Assembly: GCA_011037195.1 (NCBI GenBank) | Contig: JAAEAF010002550.1 | Coordinates: forward strand, 105,527 to 169,526 | From: Triatoma infestans | Lineage: Eukaryota > Arthropoda > Insecta > Hemiptera > Reduviidae | DNA length: 64,000 bases | Reading direction: 5' to 3' | Part shown: positions 54,270 through 64,000 of the stretch, one piece after another | Numbering within the stretch: position 1 is the first letter of the stretch | Layout: every line of letters starts with the position of its first letter | Notes under the pieces: model-generated | Seen by the model: the letters and a program-made list of their open reading frames with translations, nothing else | Told to the model about the DNA's origin: nothing | The model's database searches: none | Translations under genes and position numbers: made by a program

Positions 54270-55285
54270 CGGGTGCCTAATGGCGTGGGACCTAAGCCTA
54301 TGTGGCTTTTATCCCACCCGATACCCCCCATATTCCCTTAATTAATCTCCCCCGGTAGCTTACCGGTAAGTCTGCAATATCCCAAGATATCCCTAAACTC
54401 CAACTCGCCCAGGCAATCCTGCGAGAGTGGTGCCCTCCCAAATACGCGAAACCTAGTACCAGCGAAACGAGGACACTGACATAAGTAGTGGTACACCGTT
54501 TCCCTACTCCATCCTCGCAGTTCTGGCAAATGGGACTAGACGTCCTCCCTATGTTAAACATGTGGCACACTTGGGTGTCTAGTCACTACCCCCACCAAGG
54601 TCCTCAGACCTGTCCTACTGAGGGACAGGAGATACTTCGAAACTCCCTGCTTAATTCCTTTTATAAATCTTTTAGCTTGGAGGCACCCCTGCGTGTCCCC
54701 CCAGCATTTCTCCAAGACTCTCGTCTCCCAAAGTCTAATCTGTTTATCACGAAAACTTCTTTGTGACGGCAAGGGCTGGTTCAGGACCACAAAATGGTAA
54801 TGATGATCCCTCCCTAGCCAACTGATCCGCCCTCTCATTGCCCTCTATTCCCGCATGTCCGGGTATCCAATAGAGGCGCACCTTACCCCGCCGAGCTAAA
54901 GCATTAGCCTTCTCCTACATTCTCCCACTAATTTCAGCCCTTAGTGCGGCCTGACTATCAGAGAAAATCCGCACTTCTTTGATCTCTCCCTGCCACTCCC
55001 CCACAAGGCGACAGCATTCAATAATGCCTACCACCTCGGACTGGAAGTCAGTGGCCAAACCACCCAAGGCCACCGAACTCCCTCTACAGTACAATATAGT
55101 TCACTTAGTTCATCATCTCGCCAGTCACTCCGTGAGATTTTCATACCACTCTACCTTAGCCATTCTCTACTGTAAAGTTCAGGCAGACTGTGTCTCTTTA
55201 TTATTATACATAGTTAACCAGTTTAACAAGTCTTCCCAATTCATCAACCAGACCTAAATTCTCTCCACCTAACACATCCATTATA
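54089..55285 (+). mobile_element. LTR-alpha copy split by LINE B
   Basis: The LTR starts TGTAACAGCAACCAAAGAG at 54089. It has CACTCTCTCGGACTGGAGTG and the TATA box CTGTATAAATACAGCGACG (about 54160). After the LINE it resumes at 55098 with AGTTCACTTAGTTCATC, then AAAGTTCAGGCAGACTGTG and the end CACATCCATTATA at 55285. The LTR itself is about 340 bp. It is directly followed by a decayed Jockey fragment. Confidence 0.75.
54234..55084 (-). mobile_element. LINE B 3' fragment (RNase H and C-terminus)
   Basis: TSD TACAGTTCAATAT / TACAGTACAATAT (54221-54233 and 55085-55097, 12 of 13). Minus strand: I-F-S-D-S-Q-A-A-L-R-A (about 54960), Y-W-I-P-G-H-A-G-I-E-G-N-E-R-A-D-Q-L-A (about 54825-54880), then P-I-C-Q-N-C-E-D-G (about 54520). 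The element ends in the (AAT)n tail at 54234-54267. Compared with the 4.3-kb copy it extends about 160 bp further 5'. Frameshifted, non-functional. Confidence 0.82.
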
Positions 55286-55289
55286 AGAT

Positions 55290-55425
55290 GTTTTTCGTAA
55301 GTAATACGGTCCGATCCTGGTGGTGCTTTGTTATCTTTAGCATTGTTAAGTATGTAAGTTAGTTCCGATCTTAGGAATGTGGCATCAAGGAATTCATCAG
55401 AGATGTAAGGTTCCGCATGCAACAT
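55290..55425 (-). mobile_element. Jockey RT fingers fragment
   Basis: The minus frame encodes E-P-Y-I-S-D-E-F, then L-T-Y-I-L-N-N-A-K-D-N-K-A-P-P-G-S-D-R-I, the K-A-P-G-.-D block at the start of the LINE reverse transcriptase. Only about 45 residues remain. Confidence 0.65.
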
Positions 55426-55429
55426 ACTG

Positions 55430-55800
55430 CTCGCTTCTATATTAGTGTTCCAAGAGCGATTTCTACTTGTCTCTTGGCTGTGGTAAAGCTTATGAGGCTA
55501 ATAATAACTTTACCAAACACAAATACTCTATTTCAAAACACAATATATTTGAAAGTAAATAGTAAACACAATTTTAAACAATTAGAATTCAAAACAAAAG
55601 GGAACAATGACGAAACAGCCAGTAATTTCATATACAAGTATTTAGCTATTTTTCACACAAAATAATTAACCCCAATGTGAAACCTCTCTCTTCTCTATTT
55701 GTCATCTGATTTACAAAATATCGATAAACATCGACTAACATCGATAGGCCGCAACAATTAGGATTCAGCAAGTTCCTAACATTGGTCAACCCATTCATTT
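55430..55800. other. No gene or repeat recognised
   Basis: The frame 55417-55665 is AT-rich without protein character. Confidence 0.4.
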
Positions 55801-55809
55801 GAGTATATA

Positions 55810-56045
55810 CTAGTATGTACGGTATGTGTAGTTAATATAACATATTTTTAAAAAAATCGTTGGAGCCTTTTTTTTGAGAACATCGCAAAAAAATGAAAAA
55901 TACTATTCAGTAAAGTGGTACTTACACTTGAGGATATTTTGACAGGTAACGTACTGACAGATCCCCTGGTGATACCTAAACGGAATATCATGTTTCAACT
56001 TTCTACGGTTTTCCGTTTTTGAGCTATGCTGTTCACATACAGACA

Positions 56046-56100
<55 letters not shown>

Positions 56101-56220
56101 CACTTTCTAAAAACATTTTTTTGGACTAAGGGGACCTCAAGAGTTTCCGGTGAAAACTCTATATGTAAAATTTAACACGATTACAATACTTCCCCTTATT
56201 AGGAGTATGAGAAAGTAAAA
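55810..56220 (+). repeat. rep-T 3' third with long (AC)n
   Basis: GTGGTACTTACACTTGAGGA, GTGATACCTAAACGG, an (AC)n run of nearly 30 units at 56041-56097, CCGGTGAAAACTC, and the terminal TTAGGAGTATGAGAAAGT. Confidence 0.8.
56041..56097. repeat. (AC)n microsatellite, longest in the window
   Basis: Nearly uninterrupted AC dinucleotides, in the rep-T microsatellite position. Likely to be highly polymorphic. Confidence 0.95.
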
Positions 56221-56477
56221 TATCTGATAACATACACCTTTCTCTCACGACCATTCTCACGCAATAATAATGATAATTTTTATTTATTCCCATTACTCTT
56301 AGGACGGGGAACAAAAAAAAAATGTTTCACTAAATACCTTATATCAAGATAGTCGAACATTGTTTTACCTTTGAGAAACCACTTAATCTGAATATCGCTG
56401 GACAAATGTTTCAAATAAAAGTTTTGAACTATTGAGCCGCTTTTAAGGGGTTCTTAAAAAAAAAATGAATAACAATA

Positions 56478-56640
56478 TCAGCCTAGCTCAGTGGTAGCGC
56501 ACTAGATTCCACCGCGGAGGTCCCGAGTTTTAATCCAACCTGCAGTGCAGCCGTTAGATTTTTCTCTAGTGAACTGTAGAAGATTTCGAGAGGCACAATA
56601 AATCTAAGATCTGTAAAGCGTTATTTAGTAAAAATTAAAA
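56478..56640 (+). mobile_element. tRNA-derived SINE1-like copy
   Basis: AGCCTAGCTCAGTGGTAGCG is a good tRNA A-box region. GAGGTCCCGAGTTTTAATCC is a decayed B box. The body (CCGTTAGATTTTTCTCTAG, GAACTGTAG) parallels SINE1. It is not an intact tRNA gene: the acceptor pairing and T arm are lost. Confidence 0.65.
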
Positions 56641-56782
56641 AAAACAAACAAATCTGAAAACAGATATTAACTAATCGCTGGTTTTCCACAAATGGTCATT
56701 TATAATCTTCTTTGAAATTAATAAATTACATAACTCAATTTTGTTTGTAATCGTGGAAATAATATGTTTAAAAAAAAAAAAA

Positions 56783-57749
56783 TCTGGTGTGAAACACTCA
56801 CACAACTTTCTCTTACTCCAGTTCTCAAAACTATAAATGACAAAGTTTATAGTTTGTGTACCAAATTTAATGAAATTCGTCGAAAACTGAAAAAAAAAAC
56901 TGACCAGAAAAAAGCGCACTACTGGTTTACTAATTTTCTTGAAACTCACAATTTTGGCCATCTATTTATTTCTAATTAATTTTGTTTGGATGATAGAATT
57001 TTATAATCAATTATGATACCCAGAATTCAAAAGTGCCCTTAAATGAATTTTCCCAGAAAAATGTTTTCAATAAAAGTTGTAGATCTTTGCATGTTTAGTT
57101 TATACAGGAAGTTTCAAGAAAATCGTCGGAGCAATTTTTAAGAAAATCGTAAAAAAGTAAAAAAAAAATCATTTAGTAAAGTGGTAATGTAAACGTACTT
57201 CCGGTTATCCGATCTTTTTGAAACTCGGAATTTCAACAACATATTCAATTCTGATTAACATTATTTAGATGATAGAATTGCTTAATAAACTGAAATAGCA
57301 CTTTAGATGAAAACCTAACCCCACCTCTCTCCATCCCTTAAATGAATTTTCTTAGAGAAACATTTCAAATAAAAGTTGTAGCTCCTTGTATGTGTAGTTG
57401 ATATATCAAGTTTGAGGAAAATCGTCGGAGCCATTTTTGAGAAGAACGCAAAAAAGTGAAAAAAAGCAACAAGTAAAGTGGTACTTCTGGTTGAGGAATT
57501 TTGACAGATGACCCACTGTCAGATGCCATGGTGATACCTAAATGGAATATCAAGTTTCAACTTTCTACGATTTTTCGTTGTTGAGATATGCTGTTCAGAT
57601 ACACACACAGACTTTACACACAGACTATTTGCTAAAAACCACTTTTTTGGACTCAGGAGACCTCAAAACGGATGTTTCCGGTGAAAACTCGATATCGAAA
57701 ATTTGGCACTCTAACAGTACTTCCTCTTAATAGAGGAGTTAGAGAAAGT
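56783..57749 (+). repeat. rep-T copy, full length
   Basis: The best preserved copy: TCTGGTGTGAAACACTCACAC, ACTTTCTCTTACTCC, three internal units, a short CA tract, CGGTGAAAACTCGATATCG, and the terminal hairpin-like CTCTTAATAGAGGAGTTAGAG then AAAGT. Frames 56671-56979 and 57365-57730 are chance frames over it. Confidence 0.88.
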
Positions 57750-57754
57750 AAAAA

Positions 57755-59205
57755 ACTAATACAAAACAATCACGCAGCATTAAAATAAGTAGAAGATCAA
57801 TATCAATTATGATGAATTAAGACTTTACAAGCTTCATATAAACAATTTCTCAGGACTACGTTACTTTTTTAGTACAATGGAAGTGAAGCAAGAAGAGTCT
57901 ATGAGGGGGGGGGGAGTAGCGAAATGGTAGTAGTAATTACTGGGTTATATTTTGGCAAACTTTTGTAGTGCAATATAAGTTTAGCAGTGTGTGGCAAAGT
58001 GAATGAGACAAACTAAAAGGGGAAAGGGTAACAGCCTCAACCGCGCCTCTTGGTCCTACAGTGATAAGTGCCTCATTTCTTAACCGATATCCTTCTATCC
58101 AATACCAAACTTACCATCTATTCATCACTTTAAGAGGCATTAATACAGTTTCCAACCCATACCATAAATCCCATTATTAATGTCCTGCAATTCTACGTCA
58201 TTCCCTGACTTTCTCTCCCTCTACCTTTCAATCTCTCCATGTTACAAACTGAAATGTACCGTTTCTTTCCAACTTTTTCATTTTTTATTTTTTTAATATA
58301 TATTTTATCGTTTATTATATAACTTTTCTATTATGTCATTCTTCAGATGGACGTGGTTAATTTGTATAATATATTTATATAAATATATATATATTAATAT
58401 ATATATATACCTATATATATATATATATATATACCTAGATATATGTTATTTCTGTTGCGAGCCTGTGATGTCTTTAGTCGAATCTATCATTCATTTAATT
58501 ATTTGTAAACATTTAACCTACAATTTTGATAATGGAGTAAAAATGGAGTTAATGTGACTTCAATATTATTTTTATTTTCCTTATACATTTTATAAGATGT
58601 TGAATTAAAAGTTTTGATTATTATCATTTTTTTTTTAACATCAGAGAACCGTGGCTTTTTTGTGAATCTAAAAGCAACTTTTGAAGGGATGGCCGTCTTC
58701 TGTACAAAATCTGAGGCTCCGGGAATTTCAGGCAATTAGTATAAAAGTAAACATTCTTTTCCATTCTAAAGATACATATACAAAACATATATCATAATGT
58801 TGTGTTTCTTTTTTTTTTCTTTTTTTTTTTTTGTTTGGCATAGCCCTGACGCCAAACAGCCATAGCTCTTAATTGTACGTAGCTTGCAAACTAATCATAC
58901 TAATCTTGTTTAAATTATACTCCTAAACACTAAAGGTGGTTGACTTTTGTACCGAGGTGCTGTCCCACTCTCAATTACACACACAAACAAAAGTCATATG
59001 CACACTAAAAACCATTCGGACAGATAAGAGTAGAGAACTTGATATTCCTCTACTCCTTTTTGTACTTAAACCTAAAATAAAATCATATATACAGTCTTAA
59101 AGCTAGCCTAAAAACCATTCTCGCCAATAAATACTTTCATGCTAATAAATACATTCATTCAAAATTAATTAAGCCTAATCTAGTTTTATCTTCCATCTCA
59201 CCAAA
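57755..59205. other. No gene recognised; (AT)n-rich tract
   Basis: Moderately complex sequence at 57900-58260, then AT-rich with (TATA)n at about 58374-58440. The frame 58333-58557 is a translation of that tract. No mobile element recognised. Confidence 0.45.
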
Positions 59206-59219
59206 CATACTTTAGATTC

Positions 59220-59418
59220 GTTGTGGTGGTTGGTTCCGCAGAGCTGGAAAGCATCAGAGACATTTTCTCTAACCTCTAGAGGTTAGTGTGAAACTAAGTT
59301 TGCTCTGTGCGAGTCTGTGTTGTCACACTGTCTAAAAAACGCATCCTGAAGATAGGCGAACGCCCGAAATCGGTCGATGACCATAAAATGAAGCAGGCTA
59401 CCACGGAAAATGTGTCTG
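59220..59418. mobile_element. F1 element, left arm mostly deleted, perfect 13-bp TSD
   Basis: TSD ATACTTTAGATTC (59207-59219 and 59419-59431). The tail TGGTTGGTTCCGCAGAGCTGG and the first few bases of the left arm are kept, then a small hairpin (TAACCTCTAGAGGTTA), then a complete right arm with the ribozyme-like core. At 199 bp it is the smallest complete insertion, showing that a single arm is enough for retroposition. Confidence 0.85.
59342..59379 (+). ncRNA. Hammerhead-like ribozyme core in F1
   Basis: Stem I CATC/GATG (59342-59345 and 59376-59379), CTGAAGA (59346-59352), GGCG-AA-CGCC hairpin, GAAA (59366-59369), TCGGT and C17 at 59375. One change (C to T) in the stem III palindrome still allows G-U pairing. 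Confidence 0.58.
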
Positions 59419-59529
59419 ATACTTTAGATTCACTCACACACAGCTAAGAAGCTGGATGGAGTAGAGTACTCCATCCTTTCTCTTCTACTTCTTTTGACTT
59501 ATACCTAAATTAAAACACTCTACAAATAT

Positions 59530-60010
59530 TTGAATTTAAATAAATTGCAAGGCTAAACTTTTTTTAAGCGCTTACTATATTTTGAACTGAATTTTTACAT
59601 AAATATTTTGCCACTTTGATGTCCTCTATCTTTAGAATTGATGTGTAATTGAAGGGGAGTTGTAATTATTGAACAAAACACTCCTCTGTTGATTAAGAGC
59701 TGGACAGAACTTGATTATGTGTTCTAAATTTTCCACCTCTCCACATAGCATACAGTTAGGGTATCGCTACACACTTATTTTATGGAGTTACTCCTTACAT
59801 ATGCCATGGTTAGATCTGAGTCGGCAGATAGTTTTGATTACGAACTTCTTCAAAACATGTTCCCTTCTTACAAAGGATGTTTATTTAAAATTCTGCGTTA
59901 ATTCCTTTATAAAACATCCCTTAATCGCCAATAGCGAATTTAATTTACCAGGTTTTCAGAATAGATGATTTTAATTGTGTCGTAAATCCCTCCATGGTTG
60001 TGTTTCGTTA
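59530..60010 (-). mobile_element. LINE C-terminal remnant
   Basis: Minus strand: F-V-I-K-T-I-C-R-L-R-S-N-H-G-I-C-K-E (about 59800-59850), then C-M-L-C-G-E-V-E-N-L-E-H-I-I-K-F-C-P-A-L (about 59685-59745). The latter is a complete C..C...H...C finger typical of LINE ORF2 ends. Frames are broken. Clade not assigned; boundaries unknown. Confidence 0.65.
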
Positions 60011-60014
60011 TAGA

Positions 60015-60900
60015 CAGACCAAGGCCACGGGCTCCATAAAAACGTTTAATTCATTTCACAGTTTTTCATTTCATTTTTTTTTTCCGTTTTATATAATTGC
60101 CAAATTAATTAAAGCACTGTAAAAGTTGTCCGAAAAGAATTTAGAACAGGGAAAATTGTCAAAACTTATTTCGTAACAAAAAGTTTAAAGAGAAATGACA
60201 TGAGTCTTCTTTCATGAAAATGTTATCTAGGATGGCGGTTACTTCCTGATTTATATACTATGTAGAAACTACCTAGAAAGATGAGATAAAAGGTGGAAAT
60301 TCCTTCTCACAGGCAACTGTCTATCTCATACTTGTACTGCAAACTTCATGTCCTGCTAAAATTTAGTCAAAGTAGTTTCATATTTCTACCATGCCGGTTT
60401 TATGCAGGAGTTTATACTACCTATAACATAAACTAGGCTAAGAGTATGCGAACGCTGGAGAGAGAGAGGATGATGGTGAAGAGTTGATGAAATATACTGT
60501 GATATGAATAGAAGAAGGGTTCATAGCGAACACATGGGATTACTAAACCCATACAAGATTTAATCAGCTATTCTTCCGGGTCCTGTTAGTTAGCGCTTAC
60601 ATATCCAATGTAGGAAATACTTGAATATTCAATGATATTTTCTATCCTAAGCTTTCCTGCTTATGAATAGGGTACACTAATCTAAATATTAACAAAAAAA
60701 AAAATTCTACTTTACTTAATTATAAGATATAATTAAGTAAGGGAAAAATATTTTTAACCCAAACTAATAGTGAATTATTTATTAAAAAATACAATAGATA
60801 TTAAGAATAAAACTAATATTAGCGTTCGGTAGAGTCATGAAAGTTTAGCACAAGAATTTCACTGAATAAAGAAATTTATTAACAACGAGATAAAATTGAA
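60015..60900. other. No gene or repeat recognised
   Basis: No coding trace; AT-rich after about 60650. Confidence 0.45.
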
Positions 60901-60904
60901 AAAA

Positions 60905-61085
60905 AATTGAGTATGATCTTTATTATAAGACAGGAAATATCAGATAGGAAACAGTCATTCGTTCCAAAAAACATTGTTCTCATATTCAGGTTTTCCATAA
61001 AACATAAATCTCCGCAGAAAAACGCAATTTTGAAAATTTCACACGATAGCAATATTATTTACACATAAAAGTGTAAGAGAAAATA
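60905..61085 (+). repeat. rep-T 3' fragment, degenerate
   Basis: TCCGCAGAAAAACGCAATTTTG, TTTCACACGATAGCAATATT and GTGTAAGAGAAAATAAAA parallel the last block of rep-T. Confidence 0.4.
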
Positions 61086-61654
61086 AAAAAATAAAAAATG
61101 AAATAAAGTATAAATGAAAATTTTAATATTCTAAAGCAAATAACTGCCAGAAATAAACTTAATTAAATCCACTTTACAAAGGACGCTAGGAGCTCCTTTA
61201 CTGGTACTGCCAAAAAAAAAATATTTGATATTAACAACAGACTAAGCCACTGAGCACGAAGCAATATTACTTCACCTTCTGAATCTTATCTCCTAATTAA
61301 ACAAAAAATTTTGTATTTCATAAGCAATTAAAATGTTACTAGGATTCAGGAATTCAATTAATGAAAATTTCAAAGGAAATTATTTTTTATTTTCTGGTAA
61401 ATACGTATTATATATATATATCAAAATTATTATAATATGTATTATAAATGGAGATTTATAGTTAATGAACAATTACGATTAAATTTATTATAATAACAAT
61501 TTATTGGAATAATTTATGGAAGCAACATTTTATTGATGATCTAACGATTTATTTATTTTTTTTCACTATTTTATTGAATGTTGTATATATTTAAAGAAAT
61601 ATTTCACCGAAGTTATAACATGGTTTTTTTATGTCCCAACTAAACCGTGCCATA

Positions 61655-61818
61655 GTTGTTGTGGTTGGGTCCGCAGAGTGTACAAACTGAATTTATTCTG
61701 TGCATGTTTATGTTATCACACTGTTTTGACAAAAAACATCCGGGTAAACATGGGCGATCATCCGAAACCGGTCGTTGACCACAAAAAGAAGCAGGCTATC
61801 ATGGAAAATATCACTGAT
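61655..61818. mobile_element. F1 element, decayed
   Basis: Tail TTGTGGTTGGGTCCGCAGAG joined directly to a right arm. The CTGAAGA box is destroyed (CGGGTAAACA), but GAAACCGGTC and the following TTGACCACAAAA remain. Flanks AACCGTGCCA / AACCTTGCCA are a probable TSD (61643-61652 and 61819-61828). The frame 61678-61944 is not a gene. Confidence 0.65.
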
Positions 61819-62223
61819 AACCTTGCCACTTTTTATAAATTTAGTCCATGCCCATCCATTCATATCAATTCTTTTAGCATTAATATCTCCACTTATTCCT
61901 TATTTCCGACCATGCTTTTTCATGTTCATTGGGCCGCAATATGACAATAGCAAGACTTGTCATATAATGGTGTCGGTAAAATAATTACCAAATTGCAATT
62001 GTAAATTTGAATAAAACCAAAAAAATCTTAATGGAATATTATACTCTTCTTGTGATTCGTAACACTTACTCGTAGAATTGTAATAACTGAGGAATAATTG
62101 GCTCACAGAATTAGCTAAATATAGGTAGGATGGGAGTTCAAAATTCAATAACCATACAGAACTTCGCTAAAAACATGTTCAATGCACTCAAAGGATCTTA
62201 AAATATGTATTGTAGCTCCGAGT

Positions 62224-63150
62224 GAGGATATAAGTATATACAGGGTGTCCCAAGGTGTATGGATAACGACTTTTTCTCGGAAACTAAGATAGCTAGAAAA
62301 AAACTAAAAAATACGTGTCCCCATAGTTTTTTGTTAGAAATCCAAATTTAATTAGCAAATTTGTTTTGGTGCTTCGAGAAGCGAGATACAGACACCAACT
62401 TCACTTTTTCAAAAAGAGAGGTGTGGTTTTTATATAAGAAATAGATTCCTCTATTTTTTGTAAGAAAAATTTACCTGAACGGTTTTTTTCTTTGAGCGAT
62501 ATTTTACAAGTTATGAATGAAAACATGATTCCTATAAGAAATTTCAAAAAGATATTGTAACGGTTTTTTGATTGAATAAGAAGAAAAGTACTATTTTATT
62601 AAAAATTTTACTCCTCATTAATTACAGATCTTGCTCGAACTGGTCCCCACCATTAGAGATGCATACACATGCTTTTTCCTGCCAATTGAACCTTACGACC
62701 AAAGAAATACATCTCTATTGGTGGGAGCCAGATGGAGCAAGATCTGTAATTAATGAGGTGTAAAATTTATAATAAAATAGTGCTTTTCTTCTTATTCAAT
62801 CAAAAAACCGTTATAATATCTTTTTGAAATTTCTTATAGGAATCATGTTTTCATTCAAAACTTGTAAAATATCGCTCAAAGAAAAAAAACCGTTCAAGTA
62901 AATTTTTCTTACAAAAAATTGAGGAAGCTATTTCTTAAATAAAAACCACACCTCCCTATTTGAAAAAATGAAGTTGGTGCTTGTATCTCGCTTCTCGAAG
63001 CACCAAAACAAATTTGCAAATTAAATTTGGATTTCTAACAAAAAACTACGGGGACACGTATTTTTTAGTTTTTTTTCTAGCTATCTTAGTTTCCGAGAAA
63101 AAGTCGTTATCCATATACCTTGGGACACCCTGTATATTTATATATCCTCA
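62224..63150. mobile_element. Long palindromic (foldback) transposon, ~0.93 kb
   Basis: The left arm (62224 to about 62668) and right arm (about 62708 to 63150) are near-perfect reverse complements around a loop of about 40 bp. Termini are TATACAGGGTGTCCCAAGG and CCTTGGGACACCCTGTATA, a start frequent among arthropod DNA transposons. AT-rich flanks continue the symmetry, so TSD limits are ambiguous. The arms include TCTCGGAAACTAAGATAGC and TCGCTTCTCGAAGCACC. No transposase; the frame 62572-62763 is the central loop read through. A MITE-like foldback element, superfamily unknown. Confidence 0.85.
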
Positions 63151-63779
63151 GATATATATATATATCAAACAGGTAAACAAGTTAGTTCTGTTAATTACAC
63201 AATTGCAATATAATCTAATGAGAAACAATTTATCTTTTTTCAATAAACAACTTTACATACACGTTTTTAGCGTCGTAACCTGCTAATTACTTATTTCTAC
63301 TATAATCTGATAATGCCCGTTGTATTCGCATTGGTGTTGGATGGTAGGCAACAGTACTAGCTAACAGTTCCTCATATATAAATATAGTATGTATGTGTTT
63401 GTGAATGTTGTAAATAAAAATGTTTCAAAAAATAAAAATCAATCTTAGAAAGCCTCAATCATGATAAAACCTTCAAATTTACAACCGGAAGTGTATCTGA
63501 ATACTGAAAATTTCTAGTTTTCCGAAAATTATGTCAAAAATTTCATTCCTGGTGATTTTTCTTTGCATAAACTGTCTCTATAGCTAAAAATCAAGTTTTC
63601 AATACATTTGCTTTTTGGAGTTTTTTAAGGGGATCTTGTACATTTAGGTTTCTTGTAATGTGAAAAGTGCAGTAAAATTTTAATATTATATATCTTAATT
63701 ACATCTTCAATAAATAATGTTAGGTTATATTAAAAAGCATTTGCTGGGATTCCAAATTTGAAAAAAGTTAGTGTTAGTG

Positions 63780-64000
63780 TTGTAATGTGTTGGTGTGATG
63801 ATGTGTAAATGTGGTAGCTGGTTGTGTAGCACGAGCGGTTTTGTATGAAGGCTTGTAAATATGTAGTTTAAAAGAGAATGAAGTGTTAGCAATAATAAGG
63901 AAGTCACACTGTTTTTCAAAACATATATTCTCTAATAGAATTTAAGTTACTTTAGACTATTACAACAAAATGCATATAATTTAATTGGAATAAACTCTTA
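63780..64000 (+). mobile_element. LTR-beta copy, cut by the window end
   Basis: TGTAATGTGTTGGTGTGATGATG starts the repeat as at 39286. GTAGCACGAGCGGTTTTGTA and TTCTCTAATAGAATTTAAG follow in the order of the 23.7-kb copy. Orientation is given relative to that copy. The minus frame 63725-63919 is not a gene. 63400-63640 may hold weak rep-T similarity. Confidence 0.6.

Noticed and set aside
56490..56545. Functional tRNA gene
   Set aside because: A box is good but the B box and acceptor stem are decayed and a SINE body follows.
12857..57749. rep-T copies as a CRISPR-like or satellite array
   Set aside because: Copies are dispersed, occur in both orientations and have internal diverged units; no regular spacer structure.
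58333..58557. 74-codon frame rich in Tyr and Ile
   Set aside because: Translation of an (AT)n tract; no protein character.
62572..62763. 63-codon frame as a small gene
   Set aside because: It is the loop and inner arms of the palindromic transposon read through.

Overview
This 64 kb window looks like transposon-filled intergenic DNA from an arthropod, most likely an insect. The background is very AT-rich with short microsatellites. No bacterial operons, rRNA or host exons are visible. The open frames that resemble known proteins all belong to mobile elements: non-LTR retrotransposons (Jockey-like and RNase H-bearing I/LOA-like), a Penelope-like element (PLE), mariner, and probably pogo. The species cannot be named from sequence alone.

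Names used below. rep-T is a ~1 kb non-coding repeat with about a dozen copies. It has 5' and 3' subterminal inverted repeats (ACTTTCTCTTACTCC), a CA microsatellite and a 3' hairpin. F1 and F2 are two families of short head-to-head inverted elements whose arms carry hammerhead-ribozyme-like cores. LTR-alpha has termini TGTAAYAG...CATTATA. LTR-beta shares the block GTAGCACGAGCGG. SINE1 and SINE2 are tRNA-derived.

Layout. 0-5.5 kb: AT-rich DNA, a pogo-like remnant, a truncated LINE with a 22-bp target duplication (TSD), and a rep-T split by another LINE. 5.8-7.2 kb: a Jockey fragment interrupted by F1. 8.3-9.8 kb: a LINE interrupted by a solo LTR. 10.5-12.7 kb: an F2 element hosting a truncated LINE. 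12.9-13.8 kb: rep-T. 14.9-16.9 kb: an LTR-alpha palindrome beside a dead mariner. 18.2-20 kb: a PLE inside a LINE. 21.6-23.3 kb: rep-T carrying a SINE and a tandem LTR pair. 23.4-25.1 kb: a LINE split by a solo LTR. 25.3-30.9 kb: a full-length I/LOA-like LINE with TSD. 31.9-33.9 kb: rep-T hosting a Jockey LINE. 37.2-38 kb: a TIR element hosting SINE1. 38.2-40.2 kb: a Jockey LINE with SINE2 and a long LTR-beta. 41.3-44.7 kb: two rep-T, one hosting Jockey. 45.9-47.5 kb: F2, SINEs and Jockey. 49.9-51.3 kb: F1 then F2. 51.9-57.7 kb: rep-T copies, LTR-alpha and LINE. 59.2-61.8 kb: F1 copies. 62.2-63.15 kb: a giant palindromic element. The window ends inside an LTR-beta.

At least eleven nested insertions can be ordered because the interrupted host repeat or a TSD is still readable. 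The most unusual content is the recurrent hammerhead-like element system (F1, F2 and the PLE 3' end), with palindromic ACCGGT or AACGTT at the stem III position and 9-13-bp TSDs.
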